DNA of 64,000 nt from Lachnospiraceae bacterium UBA2864 (GCA_002350525.1 DEFA01000050.1:261281-325280), one strand, 5' to 3'; positions 26,636-35,629 are shown, numbered from the stretch's first letter. Numbers and translations: made by a program. The notes: generated by a model not told the origin, from the letters alone.

Positions 26636-27220
26636 TTAATCTACACTGTTATATCCAACCTCAAATCCCGCGAGATTGATATCGACTGTCTTAGGAGGAA
26701 CCTTGGCCTTAATTACCTCTATCCACTGTTCCTTTGTATAATTCATATGACGTGCTGCCATACCAAGTACGATAGTATTGAAGACTCTCGTGTTGCCGAG
26801 TTCTTCGGCCTTCTCCATAGCATTTATCGAATATACACTGTACTTCTGACGGAGTTCCTCTAAAATATTCTCCGGATACTCAGCCGCACCTGTTATAACA
26901 GGCATAGGATCGATTCTCTGATCGTTAACGATAAGAGCTCCGTCCTTCTTAAGGAAGTGAGCATATCTCTTAGCTTCAAGTCTCTCAAATGCGATGAGTA
27001 CATCCGCACAGCCCTCTTCTACGATAGGCTCTGTAACCGCCTCACCCTCTGTAGCATATCTTACATAGGTTACAACGGAACCGCCTCGCTGTGCCATTCC
27101 GTGTACCTCTGAAAGCTTTACATCATAACCTGCTGCCTCGGCCAGGCCGCCTAAGATACGGCTTGTAAGAAGTGTTCCCTGACCGCCGACACCTACTATC
27201 ATTATATTTGTAACTGCCAT
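26636..27220 (-). CDS. iorB: Indolepyruvate:ferredoxin oxidoreductase, beta subunit
   Basis: A 194-residue gamma-type domain of 2-oxoacid:ferredoxin oxidoreductases, recognised by IVGVGGQGTLLTSRILGGLAEAAG and the SEVHGMAQRGGSVVTYVR motif. With IorA it forms the complex that decarboxylates indolepyruvate, phenylpyruvate or p-hydroxyphenylpyruvate to the aryl-acetyl-CoA while reducing ferredoxin, a reversible reaction. It lies 20 nt after iorA and 23 nt before the ligase gene. Confidence 0.95.
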   Translation of the reverse strand: MAVTNIMIVGVGGQGTLLTSRILGGLAEAAGYDVKLSEVHGMAQRGGSVVTYVRYATEGEAVTEPIVEEGCADVLIAFERLEAKRYAHFLKKDGALIVNDQRIDPMPVITGAAEYPENILEELRQKYSVYSINAMEKAEELGNTRVFNTIVLGMAARHMNYTKEQWIEVIKAKVPPKTVDINLAGFEVGYNSVD

Positions 27221-27240
27221 TTCTATTATCCTCTCATTTA

Positions 27241-29001
27241 TTATTTTAGCTCAATAGCGTCGAATGGGCATAACTGCTGGCACAGTCCGCATCCGTTACA
27301 CATTGTCTCGTCGATCACAGAGAATCCTGTCTCCTTATCCTTCTTGATTGCAGGACATCCCGGAACAAGACACTTTCCGCACTTCTTACATTTCTCTGTA
27401 TCAACATGGCACTTGCCCTTTGGCTTATATGTCTTAAGGAGTGCACAAGGTGACTGTGAGATGATAACCGAAAGCTCATCTCTTGCAACTTCTTCCTTGA
27501 TTGTCTCTTCAAGCTTCTTAAGGTCGAATGCATCAACAACACGTACGTTCTTAACACCCATACCTTCGCAGAGCTTTACAAGATCGATGGCAAATGTAGT
27601 CTCACCGTTCAGCATCTTACCTGTAGCAGGATGATCCTGATGACCTGTCATACCTGTAGTAGAGTTATCAAGAATGATAACTGTTCCTGTAGCCTGATTG
27701 TAAACCATGTTCATGAGTGAGTTAACGCCTGTATGAAGGAAGGTTGAATCACCGATAACAGCAACCCAGTTCTTAACCCAGTCCTTGCCTTTACCCTTCT
27801 CCATACCATGAAGCATAGAGATAGAGCCACCCATACAGAGTGTTGTATCAACAACAGAAAGCGGTGCTGCCACACCGAGTGTGTAGCATCCGATATCGCC
27901 GCTTGCATGTATCTTAAGCTTCTTGAGGACGCTGTATGTAGCTCTGTGAGGACATCCCGGACAGAGGATAGGCGGACGTACAGGAACTGCTGCAGGTTGC
28001 TCGAGATCGAGTTCCTGACCGAGAACCTTCTCACGGAGCATATTTGCACTGTACTCTCCGTCAAGCGGAAACACATCCTTACCTGTACATGCGATTCCCC
28101 ATGCACGAACCTGCTCTTCGATAACAGGCTCAAGTTCTTCTATGATATAGAGTTTGTCTACCTTAGATGCAAACTCTTCTATAAGCTTCTTAGGAAGAGG
28201 GCTTACCATACCAAGTTTAAGTACGCTTGCGTCCGGGAAAACCTCCTTTACATACTGATAAGGGATACCGCTTGTTATAAATCCGAGAGTCTTACCCTCT
28301 GCATCCTTATAATCGCCGTATGTAACCTTATTGATATCGGCAAATTTATCTGTTGCGCCATCCTCAGCAAGACGTCTGTCGCGCTCGATAACGAACTTGT
28401 GACGTACCATTGCATTTGCGGGAACCATAACGTTCTTTGCAGGATTACGCTCATACTCTTTATCATCAACCTCAACTCTGTCCTCAAGATTAACAACACC
28501 CTGAGAATGAGCGATTCTTGTTGTAGTTCTGAGAATTACAGGAGTATCATATTCCTCTGAAATCTCAAATGCCTTCTTTGTGAAGACTCTTGCTTCTTCA
28601 CTGTCCGACGGCTCAAGCACAGGAACATGTGATGATACCGCTATTCTTCTTGTGTCCTGTTCGTTCTGTGAGCTGTAAAGACCCGGATCGTCAGCAACAA
28701 GATATACCAGTCCTCCTTTAGCTCCGATATATGATGCTGTATACAGAGGATCTGATGCAACATTAAGACCTACGCACTTCATAGCGCACATAGCTCTTAC
28801 ACCTGCTATGGATGCACCCATGGCAACCTCTGCGGCAACCTTCTCATTTGGTGCCCACTCCGCATAAACGCCTTCGTACTTAACGAGGTTCTCACTCATT
28901 TCGGTACTAGGTGTTCCCGGATATGCTGATGATACCTTGACGCCTGCTTCCCAAGCGCCGCGGGCAATTGCCTCATTGCCCAACATAATCTTCTTTTCCA
29001 A
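27241..29001 (-). CDS. iorA: Indolepyruvate:ferredoxin oxidoreductase, alpha subunit
   Basis: A 586-residue catalytic subunit. The N-terminal pyruvate:ferredoxin oxidoreductase domain I has GNEAIARGAWEAGV and SSAYPGTPSTEMSE. A TPP-binding domain carries CPGCPHRATYSVL, GDIGCYTLG and the GDSTFLHTGVNSL segment. The C-terminus has two ferredoxin-type clusters (CKKCGKCLVPGCP and CNGCGLCQQLCP). The reading frame begins with TTG at 29001, nine nt after GGGAG; an ATG five codons later would shorten the conserved N-terminus, so TTG is preferred. No regulator is adjacent. Confidence 0.96.
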   Translation of the reverse strand: MEKKIMLGNEAIARGAWEAGVKVSSAYPGTPSTEMSENLVKYEGVYAEWAPNEKVAAEVAMGASIAGVRAMCAMKCVGLNVASDPLYTASYIGAKGGLVYLVADDPGLYSSQNEQDTRRIAVSSHVPVLEPSDSEEARVFTKKAFEISEEYDTPVILRTTTRIAHSQGVVNLEDRVEVDDKEYERNPAKNVMVPANAMVRHKFVIERDRRLAEDGATDKFADINKVTYGDYKDAEGKTLGFITSGIPYQYVKEVFPDASVLKLGMVSPLPKKLIEEFASKVDKLYIIEELEPVIEEQVRAWGIACTGKDVFPLDGEYSANMLREKVLGQELDLEQPAAVPVRPPILCPGCPHRATYSVLKKLKIHASGDIGCYTLGVAAPLSVVDTTLCMGGSISMLHGMEKGKGKDWVKNWVAVIGDSTFLHTGVNSLMNMVYNQATGTVIILDNSTTGMTGHQDHPATGKMLNGETTFAIDLVKLCEGMGVKNVRVVDAFDLKKLEETIKEEVARDELSVIISQSPCALLKTYKPKGKCHVDTEKCKKCGKCLVPGCPAIKKDKETGFSVIDETMCNGCGLCQQLCPFDAIELK

Positions 29002-29056
29002 CTTTCAAAACTCCCTTCGTTTATATAAATCTATATAATTCCTGTGATATGCCGCA

Positions 29057-30754
29057 CTACTTCTCAAACAGTGCCGCAAACTTTTCGTATCCCAGTCTGA
29101 CTCTCATAATTCTCGTTCCCTGGAATAATCTTCTCACGTGGAACATGATTTTAAGCTTTGTACTCCATCCGGAGGATATCTTTATACCGTCGAGTATCGG
29201 CTTCGAGCTTATGACCGAGTACCTCGGATCCCAGCTCTCTATGGTACTTGCCGGATAATTCATGTAAAACTTTCTTCTTCTGTACTCCGCTCCCAGTCTT
29301 CCGGCAAATCGATTCGAACTGATGAGCTCCATATAACTGTGCGCTTCAAAAAGCACATTACAGCCCTGAAAACGGTCGTATAAAATCCGGAGAAGCTCTT
29401 TTACCTCTTCTTCTTTGTAGTAGGTCAGGATATCTCTGAAGATAAAAAGCAGCCCCTTATCTATCTCACAGTCAATCTCATCAAGCCAGGTCAGATCGTT
29501 AACCGATCTGTCTATTATCTTCTCCCGTTCACAGCTGTCGGTAGTATACATGTTTCTGATAGCTATTCGGCCGGGGCTGTCGAGATTATACCACATAACC
29601 CTTCCGTTATCTACCCTTTCGAACATCGTGTCAAGGCTGCAGCCTGCATACACAACCGTACTGTCGGGATATTCCATAAGGAAAAGCCTGACCGCATCAT
29701 CATAGTCCCTGCTGGTTGCCGCAGAAACAAGGTTCCTGTATTCGCTTCTCCTCTTATAGTCTTCGTAATTAATCTTATGGTTGGCAAGAAACTTTGTAGC
29801 TATATCGTCTTTGAAAATATCAGGAAATCTCTTGGATATAATGCCTCTGTGTCTCACCTCATAGAGATATTTGTCTATGATCGCATTTCTGGAATCCGTC
29901 ATATAATCCTGAAGGATTTTCCTGAGATGTGTTGCTTCCGAGTTTTTTCTGTTCAGATAAAATGCGTGGCCTGCATTTCTGTATTCAAAGAAGAACGGCT
30001 TTCTTCCCGAGTCATACATATTTCTGCAGAACTGTCTCGAGTGTGCATTGTAACAATCCTTCGCACCGGAGGCCACAAGCACTTCTCCCGTCAGATAATT
30101 AGTCTTTTCATGGATCGGACTCGTATATTCGATCTTGCCTTCGTAATCTTTTATCCAGTAATCCCTTATAAAATCAATGGTTCCCTGAGATGTTGAGGCC
30201 TTAGAATACCAGTCTTTTGCCCGCTGCATTTTGACCATAAGCTCATAATCTTTATATTCCGCATCCAGCACCGGAGCAAGCAGAACCATCTTATAAGGCA
30301 TCGGAAGTCCTTCCTGCCAGGCTATCATGTTAAGGGAAACAGCATTTCCGGCGCCTGTTCCCGTTCCCATGAGAATAACTTTGTTCATGTCAAATCCGGA
30401 TATGTATTCGCTGAATGTACGGATCAGCATATCGAAGACATCCTTGCAGCAGTGTTCCGGAGCAAGCGGATACATAGGAATATAGAATTCGGCATCTACG
30501 ATATTCATAAGGTCATAGATAAACCGCCATTCCCCATCCGCCATCGGATGGCAGTATTCACTGTCATATAGATAGAATACTTTTCTGTCTGAGGTTCTGC
30601 CCGAAAGAGTTATATGATAGCACGGAAAATCCCCTCCTCCCAGTGCTTCTGCATCCACTTCCTTCTGCAGCCACTGCGGGATTCCCCTGTTTCGCTTCGC
30701 CTTCTTCCGGGTCACGAACTTATATACACTTTCTTTGTTATCAAATTTCCCCAT
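29057..30754 (-). CDS. Fusion of inactive alpha/beta-hydrolase and LCMT/TcmP-like methyltransferase
   Basis: A 565-residue protein of unusual build. Residues ~55-285 follow the hormone-sensitive-lipase (GDXG) alpha/beta-hydrolase plan, with YPLAPEHCC, a nucleophile elbow LMGTGTGAGNAVSL, LLAPVLD, an acidic VASGAKDCYNAH and RNAGHAFY. However the HGGG oxyanion motif is absent and the nucleophile Ser is replaced (GTGTG, Gly132), so this half is probably not a working esterase. Residues ~330-520 resemble SAM methyltransferases of the leucine carboxyl methyltransferase/TcmP type: TVVYAGCSLDTMFERVD, MWYNLDSPGRIAIR, SVNDLTWLDEID and FIFRDILTYYKEEEV. It may bind an acyl or polyketide-like substrate with one half and methylate it with the other. 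No biosynthetic cluster surrounds it. Confidence 0.72.
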   Translation of the reverse strand: MGKFDNKESVYKFVTRKKAKRNRGIPQWLQKEVDAEALGGGDFPCYHITLSGRTSDRKVFYLYDSEYCHPMADGEWRFIYDLMNIVDAEFYIPMYPLAPEHCCKDVFDMLIRTFSEYISGFDMNKVILMGTGTGAGNAVSLNMIAWQEGLPMPYKMVLLAPVLDAEYKDYELMVKMQRAKDWYSKASTSQGTIDFIRDYWIKDYEGKIEYTSPIHEKTNYLTGEVLVASGAKDCYNAHSRQFCRNMYDSGRKPFFFEYRNAGHAFYLNRKNSEATHLRKILQDYMTDSRNAIIDKYLYEVRHRGIISKRFPDIFKDDIATKFLANHKINYEDYKRRSEYRNLVSAATSRDYDDAVRLFLMEYPDSTVVYAGCSLDTMFERVDNGRVMWYNLDSPGRIAIRNMYTTDSCEREKIIDRSVNDLTWLDEIDCEIDKGLLFIFRDILTYYKEEEVKELLRILYDRFQGCNVLFEAHSYMELISSNRFAGRLGAEYRRRKFYMNYPASTIESWDPRYSVISSKPILDGIKISSGWSTKLKIMFHVRRLFQGTRIMRVRLGYEKFAALFEK

Positions 30755-30784
30755 AAACAGTACCTTTAACTTCTCACGTAAAAA

Positions 30785-30813
30785 GTGTCAACCACCGTAG
30801 AGATGGCTGACAC
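30785..30813 (-). terminator. Terminator after the response regulator gene
   Basis: GTGTCAACCA (30785-30794) pairs with TGGCTGACAC (30804-30813), ten pairs including one G-U on the RNA, with five T residues after it on the minus strand. It lies 15 nt after the regulator stop codon. Confidence 0.78.
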
Positions 30814-30827
30814 ATCATTACTTAGTC

Positions 30828-31517
30828 TTAGTCTTGGAAGAAATATCCGACTCCCCATTTAGTATGAATATACTCCGGATCAGCCGGGTGTGCCTCAATC
30901 TTCTCTCTGAGACGCCTTACATGAACATCAACTGTTCTTGCATCTCCGGGATACGTTGCCCCCCATATCTCTTTAAGAAGCTCGTCTCTTGAATATACCT
31001 TATTGGGATTCGAAACCAGAAGCAGTACCAGTTCAAACTCTTTGGCTGTGAGGCTTACCTCATTACCGTTGATATATACTCTTCTCGAATCGGTCTCTAT
31101 CTTAAGTCCCTTTTTTTCTATAACGTTCGCTCTGGATTCACGTGCCTCATCATTTCTTGTATTTCTTCTGAGTCTCGCCTTAATACGTGCTTTAACTTCA
31201 AGTATATTAAAAGGCTTTGTAATATAATCATCCGCACCGTATTCAAGTCCGATGATCTTATCCATATCATCGCCCTTAGCAGTAAGCATTATGATTGGAA
31301 CATCCGAAAATTCTCTGATAATCTGACAAACCTCAAGTCCGGTAAGCTTTGGAAGCATTATGTCCAGGAGTATAATATCATATGCATCCGTTCTGGCTTT
31401 TTCCACAGCCTCTTCACCGTCATATGCAGTATCAACCTGCATATCATCCTGCTCAAGATATGACTTGAGTCCCTTAACTATACTTTTTTCATCATCTACT
31501 ATTAAGACCTTCTTCAA
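30828..31517 (-). CDS. OmpR-family response regulator (WalR-like)
   Basis: A 229-residue two-domain response regulator. The receiver shows DDE near the start, the phospho-acceptor Asp in DIILLDIMLP, the Thr in IIMLTAKGDD and Lys in DYITKPFN. The winged-helix output has the recognition helix region DARTVDVHVRRLREKIEAHP, close to WalR/YycF and PhoP. No histidine kinase gene is next to it, so the partner is elsewhere. It follows comEA by 16 nt and is probably co-transcribed from the promoter at 32172-32200. A WalR-type target site is present near 37.6 kb. Confidence 0.9.
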   Translation of the reverse strand: MKKVLIVDDEKSIVKGLKSYLEQDDMQVDTAYDGEEAVEKARTDAYDIILLDIMLPKLTGLEVCQIIREFSDVPIIMLTAKGDDMDKIIGLEYGADDYITKPFNILEVKARIKARLRRNTRNDEARESRANVIEKKGLKIETDSRRVYINGNEVSLTAKEFELVLLLVSNPNKVYSRDELLKEIWGATYPGDARTVDVHVRRLREKIEAHPADPEYIHTKWGVGYFFQD

Positions 31518-31533
31518 TGTACTCTTCCTTTCA

Positions 31534-32139
31534 TTATGTGGTCACTTTATCTTTTAGCTTATTAAAGGTTCCTTCCTTGATACCATTTACATTCATCAAG
31601 TCTTCCACCTGAGTAAATCCCCCATGCTGTTCTCTGTATCTGATGATTTCCTCCGCTCTGGTCTCTCCGACCCCCGGCAGGGTCATAAGTTCTTCCTTAC
31701 CTGCGGTATTGATATTAACGAGCCCTCTCGATATATCTCCCGCTTGGGTCATAGTCTCGGGAAGTTCTTCGCCTTCCCTCGGAATATATATCCTGTCACC
31801 GTCCGAAACCGTCCCGGCAAGATTGACCGCCGATGTAGACGCATCCGGACTGAAACCTCCGGCTTCGGTAAGAACATCGTTAACTCTTGAACCATCCGGC
31901 ACATAGTAGACACCTTCAGATTCAACCGCTCCGCAGATAAACACGCAGATCATGGATGCTTCGCTTACTTCTTCCGTAACAGTCGACTCGGATTCTGCTT
32001 CCTCGGTCTTATCCGAAATTATATTCTCCGATGTTTCCGCCTGCTTCATAACCCGTATCCCGGTATCTCCGCAGCCCGTAAAGATCATCATTACAAAAAA
32101 CAATACCGCTGTTTTCAGTAACTTTTCTATTCTATTCAT
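31534..32139 (-). CDS. comEA: ComEA-like DNA-binding lipoprotein
   Basis: A 201-residue protein with a lipoprotein-type signal (MMIFTGC, Cys 23), an acidic Ser/Thr/Glu linker, an SLBB domain (MICVFICGAVESEGVYYVP to GDRIYIP) and a C-terminal helix-hairpin-helix pair: VNINTAGKEELMTLPGVGETRAEEIIRYRE. This is the ComEA layout; ComEA binds incoming double-stranded DNA at the membrane during competence. ComEC and ComEB are not in the window. It heads a transcript with the response regulator. Confidence 0.9.
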   Translation of the reverse strand: MNRIEKLLKTAVLFFVMMIFTGCGDTGIRVMKQAETSENIISDKTEEAESESTVTEEVSEASMICVFICGAVESEGVYYVPDGSRVNDVLTEAGGFSPDASTSAVNLAGTVSDGDRIYIPREGEELPETMTQAGDISRGLVNINTAGKEELMTLPGVGETRAEEIIRYREQHGGFTQVEDLMNVNGIKEGTFNKLKDKVTT

Positions 32140-32171
32140 TCATTACTCATAAAGTGGAATTGAGTACTTAT

Positions 32172-32200
32172 ATTTTATCTAATTAACGGGTATTTTACAA
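32172..32200 (-). promoter_or_regulatory. Promoter of comEA-response regulator operon
   Basis: On the minus strand, -35 TTGTAA (32195-32200) and -10 TAAAAT (32172-32177) with 17 bp spacing, about 25-30 nt upstream of the comEA start. Confidence 0.62.
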
Positions 32201-32220
32201 CCTTCATTTAAATGATATCT

Positions 32221-33111
32221 CTACAGCGGCTCCTTCATGATAGCTGTTCCGATACCTTTTTCCGTAAAGAACTCCAGGAGCAGGCAGTGCTCGAGTCTTC
32301 CGTCCAGAATATGGACTCTGGATACGCCGTTCTTCATGGCATCTATACAGTTCTGAAGCTTAGGAAGCATACCGCCGCCTACAACACCCTCATCGATAAG
32401 TGTCTGTGCTTCACTGATATTCATTTCCGAGATAAGCGTCTTCTTATCCGTCGGATCTGTAAATACGCCTTCGATATCCGTAAGGAAGGCAAGCTTTTCA
32501 GCCTCAAGTGCCGTAGCTACCGCACATGCGCAGTCATCGGCGTTGATGTTATAATCATGCTCATCCTCGATACCCATTCCGATAGGGGCGATAACAGGGA
32601 TAAGATCGTTATCTATAAGAGTATTGATAAGATCGACATTTGTCTCAACGATTTCACCTACATAACCGATGTCCTTACCGCCTGCGGTCTTCTTCTTACA
32701 TTTAAGAAGTCCGGCATCCTTTCCGCTGACACCTACCGCATTAAGTCCGACCTTGGACATAAGGCCTACAAGGCTCTTGTTGACGTTGTTGAGAACCATC
32801 TCGGCAACTTCAAGCACAGACTCATCCGTAACCCTGAGACCGTTCTCGAAACGTGTCTCCATACCGAGTCTGTCAATCCACTTGCTGATCTCCTTGCCGC
32901 CGCCGTGTACGATCACCGGCTTAAATCCGACAAGCTTAAGAAGTGCAACGTCCTGTATTACATGGTATTTAAGGTTCTCGTCAAGCATGGCTGATCCGCC
33001 GTACTTTACGACAATCTTCTTACCGTTGAACTTCTTAATGTAAGGCAGTGCCTCTATAAGGGTCTGTGCCTTTTCCAAAATCTTATCCATATCGTCATTC
33101 TTTGTCATCAT
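32221..33111 (-). CDS. argB: Acetylglutamate kinase
   Basis: About 296 residues from the ATG at 33111, which follows GAGGAT; ATGATG makes 33108 equally possible. The amino acid kinase motifs are KIVVKYGGSAM, PVIVHGGGKEIS, NINADDCACAVATAL and VVGGGMLPKLQNC. It phosphorylates N-acetyl-L-glutamate with ATP, the second step of arginine synthesis, and is the last gene of argC-argJ-argB. The frame stays open a further ~50 codons upstream through the repeat region; that part is not conserved and I exclude it. Confidence 0.96.
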   Translation of the reverse strand: MMTKNDDMDKILEKAQTLIEALPYIKKFNGKKIVVKYGGSAMLDENLKYHVIQDVALLKLVGFKPVIVHGGGKEISKWIDRLGMETRFENGLRVTDESVLEVAEMVLNNVNKSLVGLMSKVGLNAVGVSGKDAGLLKCKKKTAGGKDIGYVGEIVETNVDLINTLIDNDLIPVIAPIGMGIEDEHDYNINADDCACAVATALEAEKLAFLTDIEGVFTDPTDKKTLISEMNISEAQTLIDEGVVGGGMLPKLQNCIDAMKNGVSRVHILDGRLEHCLLLEFFTEKGIGTAIMKEPL

Positions 33112-33147
33112 ATCTATCCTCTTTCCACATAATAATTTATTCTCTTT

Positions 33148-33324
33148 CACTGCGCTCAGACAATCCCGTGGTCCGGATGTTAATCCATGCTCGTTCCTCG
33201 CATGCCTTGTTTCCTTGCCTTCGGCAAGTAAACGCGCTGCTCCGCAGTCGCACACCACTTCATCTGCTCCGCAGATTCGTGGCCACGGGCCCCTCCTTCG
33301 CTGCGCTCAGGCAATCCCGTGGTC
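33148..33324. repeat. Hairpin-rich intergenic repeat between argJ and argB
   Basis: Two 26-bp direct repeats (33148-33173 and 33299-33324, two mismatches, core CTGCGCTCAG then CAATCCCGTGGTC) bracket a set of tiny hairpins. These include CTTGCC-TTC-GGCAAG (33214-33228) and ATCTGC-TCC-GCAGAT (33262-33276), and a second CTGCTCCGCAG at 33237-33247. The second direct repeat touches the argJ stop codon. It looks like a mobile or recombinogenic repeat dropped into the operon. The transcript must read through it to reach argB. Confidence 0.6.
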
Positions 33325-34553
33325 TAACTTCTGTAATCAGCATTTATCTTTACGTAATCATACGTAAGATCGCATCCCCAGGCTGTGGCTTCAAAATCGC
33401 CCGACTTAATATCGCATTCTGCCGTAATCTCATCCGGCTGAAGAATATTCAGTGCTTCCTCCTCCGAAAATGTGAGGAACATACCATTCTCTATAAGCTT
33501 AATGCTTCCGTTCTTACTGGACATTGTTATATCCGTCTTCATCGGATCAAACTCCGCGCCCGAGTAACCCATTGCACAGAAGATTCTTCCGCAGTTGGCA
33601 TCGGTTCCGAAGATTGCTGCCTTTGAAAGATTTGAAGTGATTATGGACTTCGCAAGAACCTTTGCTGTCTCATAATCCGGAGCTCCCGTTACATGAGCCG
33701 TAAAGAGCCTCGTAGCGCCCTCTCCGTCCTTAGCTATATTCTTGGCAAGGAACTCACATACGGCCGTAAGAGCCGCCTTAAAAGTCTCAAGGTCCTTTCC
33801 CTCATCTGCTATCACCTCGTTCTCCGCAAGGCCGTTGGCAAGCAGAAGAACCGTATCGTTAGTTGATGTATCACCGTCAACGGAAACCATATTGAAAGTA
33901 ACATCGATAACTTCTCTGAGTGTCTTAAGTGCTATATCATAATCAACAGCCGTATCGGTCATTATATAGCCCAGCATGGTTCCCATATTCGGATGGATCA
34001 TTCCCGAGCCCTTACACATAGCACCGATAGTACAGGTCTTTCCGCCTGCTTCAAACTCTACCGCAATCTCCTTCGGCTGAGTATCCGTAGTCATGATGGC
34101 AACAGCTGCCTCATGTGCCTCTTCTCTCTCTGAAGAAAGGAGAGGTGCCATCTTCTCGGCACCCGAAAGAATTATATCCATAGGAAGCTGAGGACCGATA
34201 ACACCGGTCGATCCTGTAAGAACGTACTCTGCAGGAATCCCAAGGAGCTCACTCACCTTCGCAGCCTCTGTCTCGCAGTTCTTCAGCCCTTCGGCACCTG
34301 TAGCTGCATTTGCTATACCTGTGTTAACGATAACAGCCTGAGCCTTCTTTACGTTATAAACTATATTGCTATCCCACTGAACAGGAGCAGCCTTTACAAG
34401 ATTCTTTGTAAATGTACCGACAGCGACCGCGGGAACCTCACTCTTTATAAGTGCCATATCTTTCTTTGTGGAAGACGCCTTGATTCCCGCCCTTACACTG
34501 GCTACTGTATATCCTTTAGCGGCATTAACACCACCGTCAATTACTTTTATCAT
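33324..34553 (-). CDS. argJ: Bifunctional ornithine acetyltransferase / N-acetylglutamate synthase
   Basis: A 409-residue ArgJ. The self-cleavage site motif KGSGMIHPNMGTMLGYIMTDTA contains the catalytic Thr of the MLA/G-Y-x-x-T region, and FGTDANCGRIFCAMGYSG is conserved. It moves the acetyl group from N-acetylornithine to glutamate, making the pathway cyclic; the bifunctional form also uses acetyl-CoA. Gene order argC-argJ-argB is usual in Firmicutes. Between argC and argJ (34570-34592) there is a short hairpin with GGACGTCCGTAA, a 12-mer also found between pheS and pheT. Confidence 0.96.
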   Translation of the reverse strand: MIKVIDGGVNAAKGYTVASVRAGIKASSTKKDMALIKSEVPAVAVGTFTKNLVKAAPVQWDSNIVYNVKKAQAVIVNTGIANAATGAEGLKNCETEAAKVSELLGIPAEYVLTGSTGVIGPQLPMDIILSGAEKMAPLLSSEREEAHEAAVAIMTTDTQPKEIAVEFEAGGKTCTIGAMCKGSGMIHPNMGTMLGYIMTDTAVDYDIALKTLREVIDVTFNMVSVDGDTSTNDTVLLLANGLAENEVIADEGKDLETFKAALTAVCEFLAKNIAKDGEGATRLFTAHVTGAPDYETAKVLAKSIITSNLSKAAIFGTDANCGRIFCAMGYSGAEFDPMKTDITMSSKNGSIKLIENGMFLTFSEEEALNILQPDEITAECDIKSGDFEATAWGCDLTYDYVKINADYRS

Positions 34554-34592
34554 ATCTATCCTCCTATTCGTCCGTCTCTCGGACGTCCGTAA

Positions 34593-35537
34593 TTATAGTG
34601 TCAGGCCTTTTGCCTCATCGCAGCCCATAACAATGTTCATGCATTGGATAGCGGCACCGGAAGCACCCTTACCGAGATTATCGAAACGGCTTGCTACTAT
34701 AACTCTCTCTTCGTTACCTGTTACAAAGATCTCCATTCCGTCCCAACCGGCACATGCATCTGAGAATATCTCCCCGCCCGCTTCTACATCTGCTCCGAAA
34801 GGCATAACCTTTATAAACTTCTCACCCTTATAATACTCTGCCAGATAATCTCTTATCTCCTGAGGAGTCTTCTTCTCTGCCAGAAGTTCCGTATATATAG
34901 GGATCTGCACGATCATTCCGCTGTGATAATTGGTTGTCATCGGACAGAAGAGAGGTTCTCTCGCTATTCCCGTTACAGCCTTCATTTCCTTTAAATGCTT
35001 GTGAGCCTGTCCCCAGGCATACATTCTTGCGGAATCAAGGTTCGCATCGCGTCCTTCTTCCTCATATCTGGCAATAAGCTTCTTACCACCTCCGCTGTAT
35101 CCCGAAACCGCAAATACGGATACCGGATAATCAGCCGGAAGTATTCCGCCCTTTACAAGTGGGAATACAGGTCCGATAAATCCCGAAGCATAGCAGCCGG
35201 GAACCGCTATACGCTTTCCTGTCTTAATAGCTTCTCTATGGTCCGCCGAAAGTTCAGGGAAGCCATATGCCCAACCCGGAGCCGTTCTGTGAGCCGTAGA
35301 TGTATCAAGGATAACCGTATCCGGATTATCGCAAAGCTCTACAGCTTCTCTTGCTGCCGCATCAGGCAGGCATAAGAAGGTGATATCCGATGCATTTATA
35401 AACTTCTTTATCTCTTCCGGATCCTTACGCTTATCACTATCTATCTTTAAAAGTTCTATATCATCTCTTATCTGAAAGCGCTCAAAGATTCTTAGTCCCG
35501 TAGTTCCTTCACTTCCATCGATAAACACTTTTTTCAT
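34593..35537 (-). CDS. argC: N-acetyl-gamma-glutamyl-phosphate reductase (short type)
   Basis: A 314-residue ArgC of the short, type-2 class. NAD(P)-binding starts IDGSEGTTGLRIFERF; the catalytic cysteine is in AVPGCYASGFIGPVFPLV. It reduces N-acetylglutamyl phosphate to the semialdehyde, the third arginine step. It is the first arg gene, with promoter and possible arginine-repressor boxes upstream. The type-2 form is more familiar from proteobacteria than from clostridia. Confidence 0.94.
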   Translation of the reverse strand: MKKVFIDGSEGTTGLRIFERFQIRDDIELLKIDSDKRKDPEEIKKFINASDITFLCLPDAAAREAVELCDNPDTVILDTSTAHRTAPGWAYGFPELSADHREAIKTGKRIAVPGCYASGFIGPVFPLVKGGILPADYPVSVFAVSGYSGGGKKLIARYEEEGRDANLDSARMYAWGQAHKHLKEMKAVTGIAREPLFCPMTTNYHSGMIVQIPIYTELLAEKKTPQEIRDYLAEYYKGEKFIKVMPFGADVEAGGEIFSDACAGWDGMEIFVTGNEERVIVASRFDNLGKGASGAAIQCMNIVMGCDEAKGLTL

Positions 35538-35583
35538 GATGATTCTCCTCTCTCACGCTTTTCCGAATTTAAACTCTTTAAAT

Positions 35584-35612
35584 GTTATAGCCCATCTTTG
35601 TTTAAACCGCAA
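35584..35612 (-). promoter_or_regulatory. Promoter of argCJB
   Basis: On the minus strand, -35 TTGCGG (35607-35612) and -10 TATAAC (35584-35589), spacing 17 bp, about 45 nt upstream of argC. AT-rich palindromes that may bind the arginine repressor lie just upstream. Confidence 0.55.
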
Positions 35613-35629
35613 GCTTTTTTTCATCTTTT

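Noticed and set aside
33112..33258. N-terminal extension of argB through the repeat region (about 50 codons).
   Set aside because: It translates hairpin repeats, has no conserved residues, and a good binding site stands before the internal ATG.
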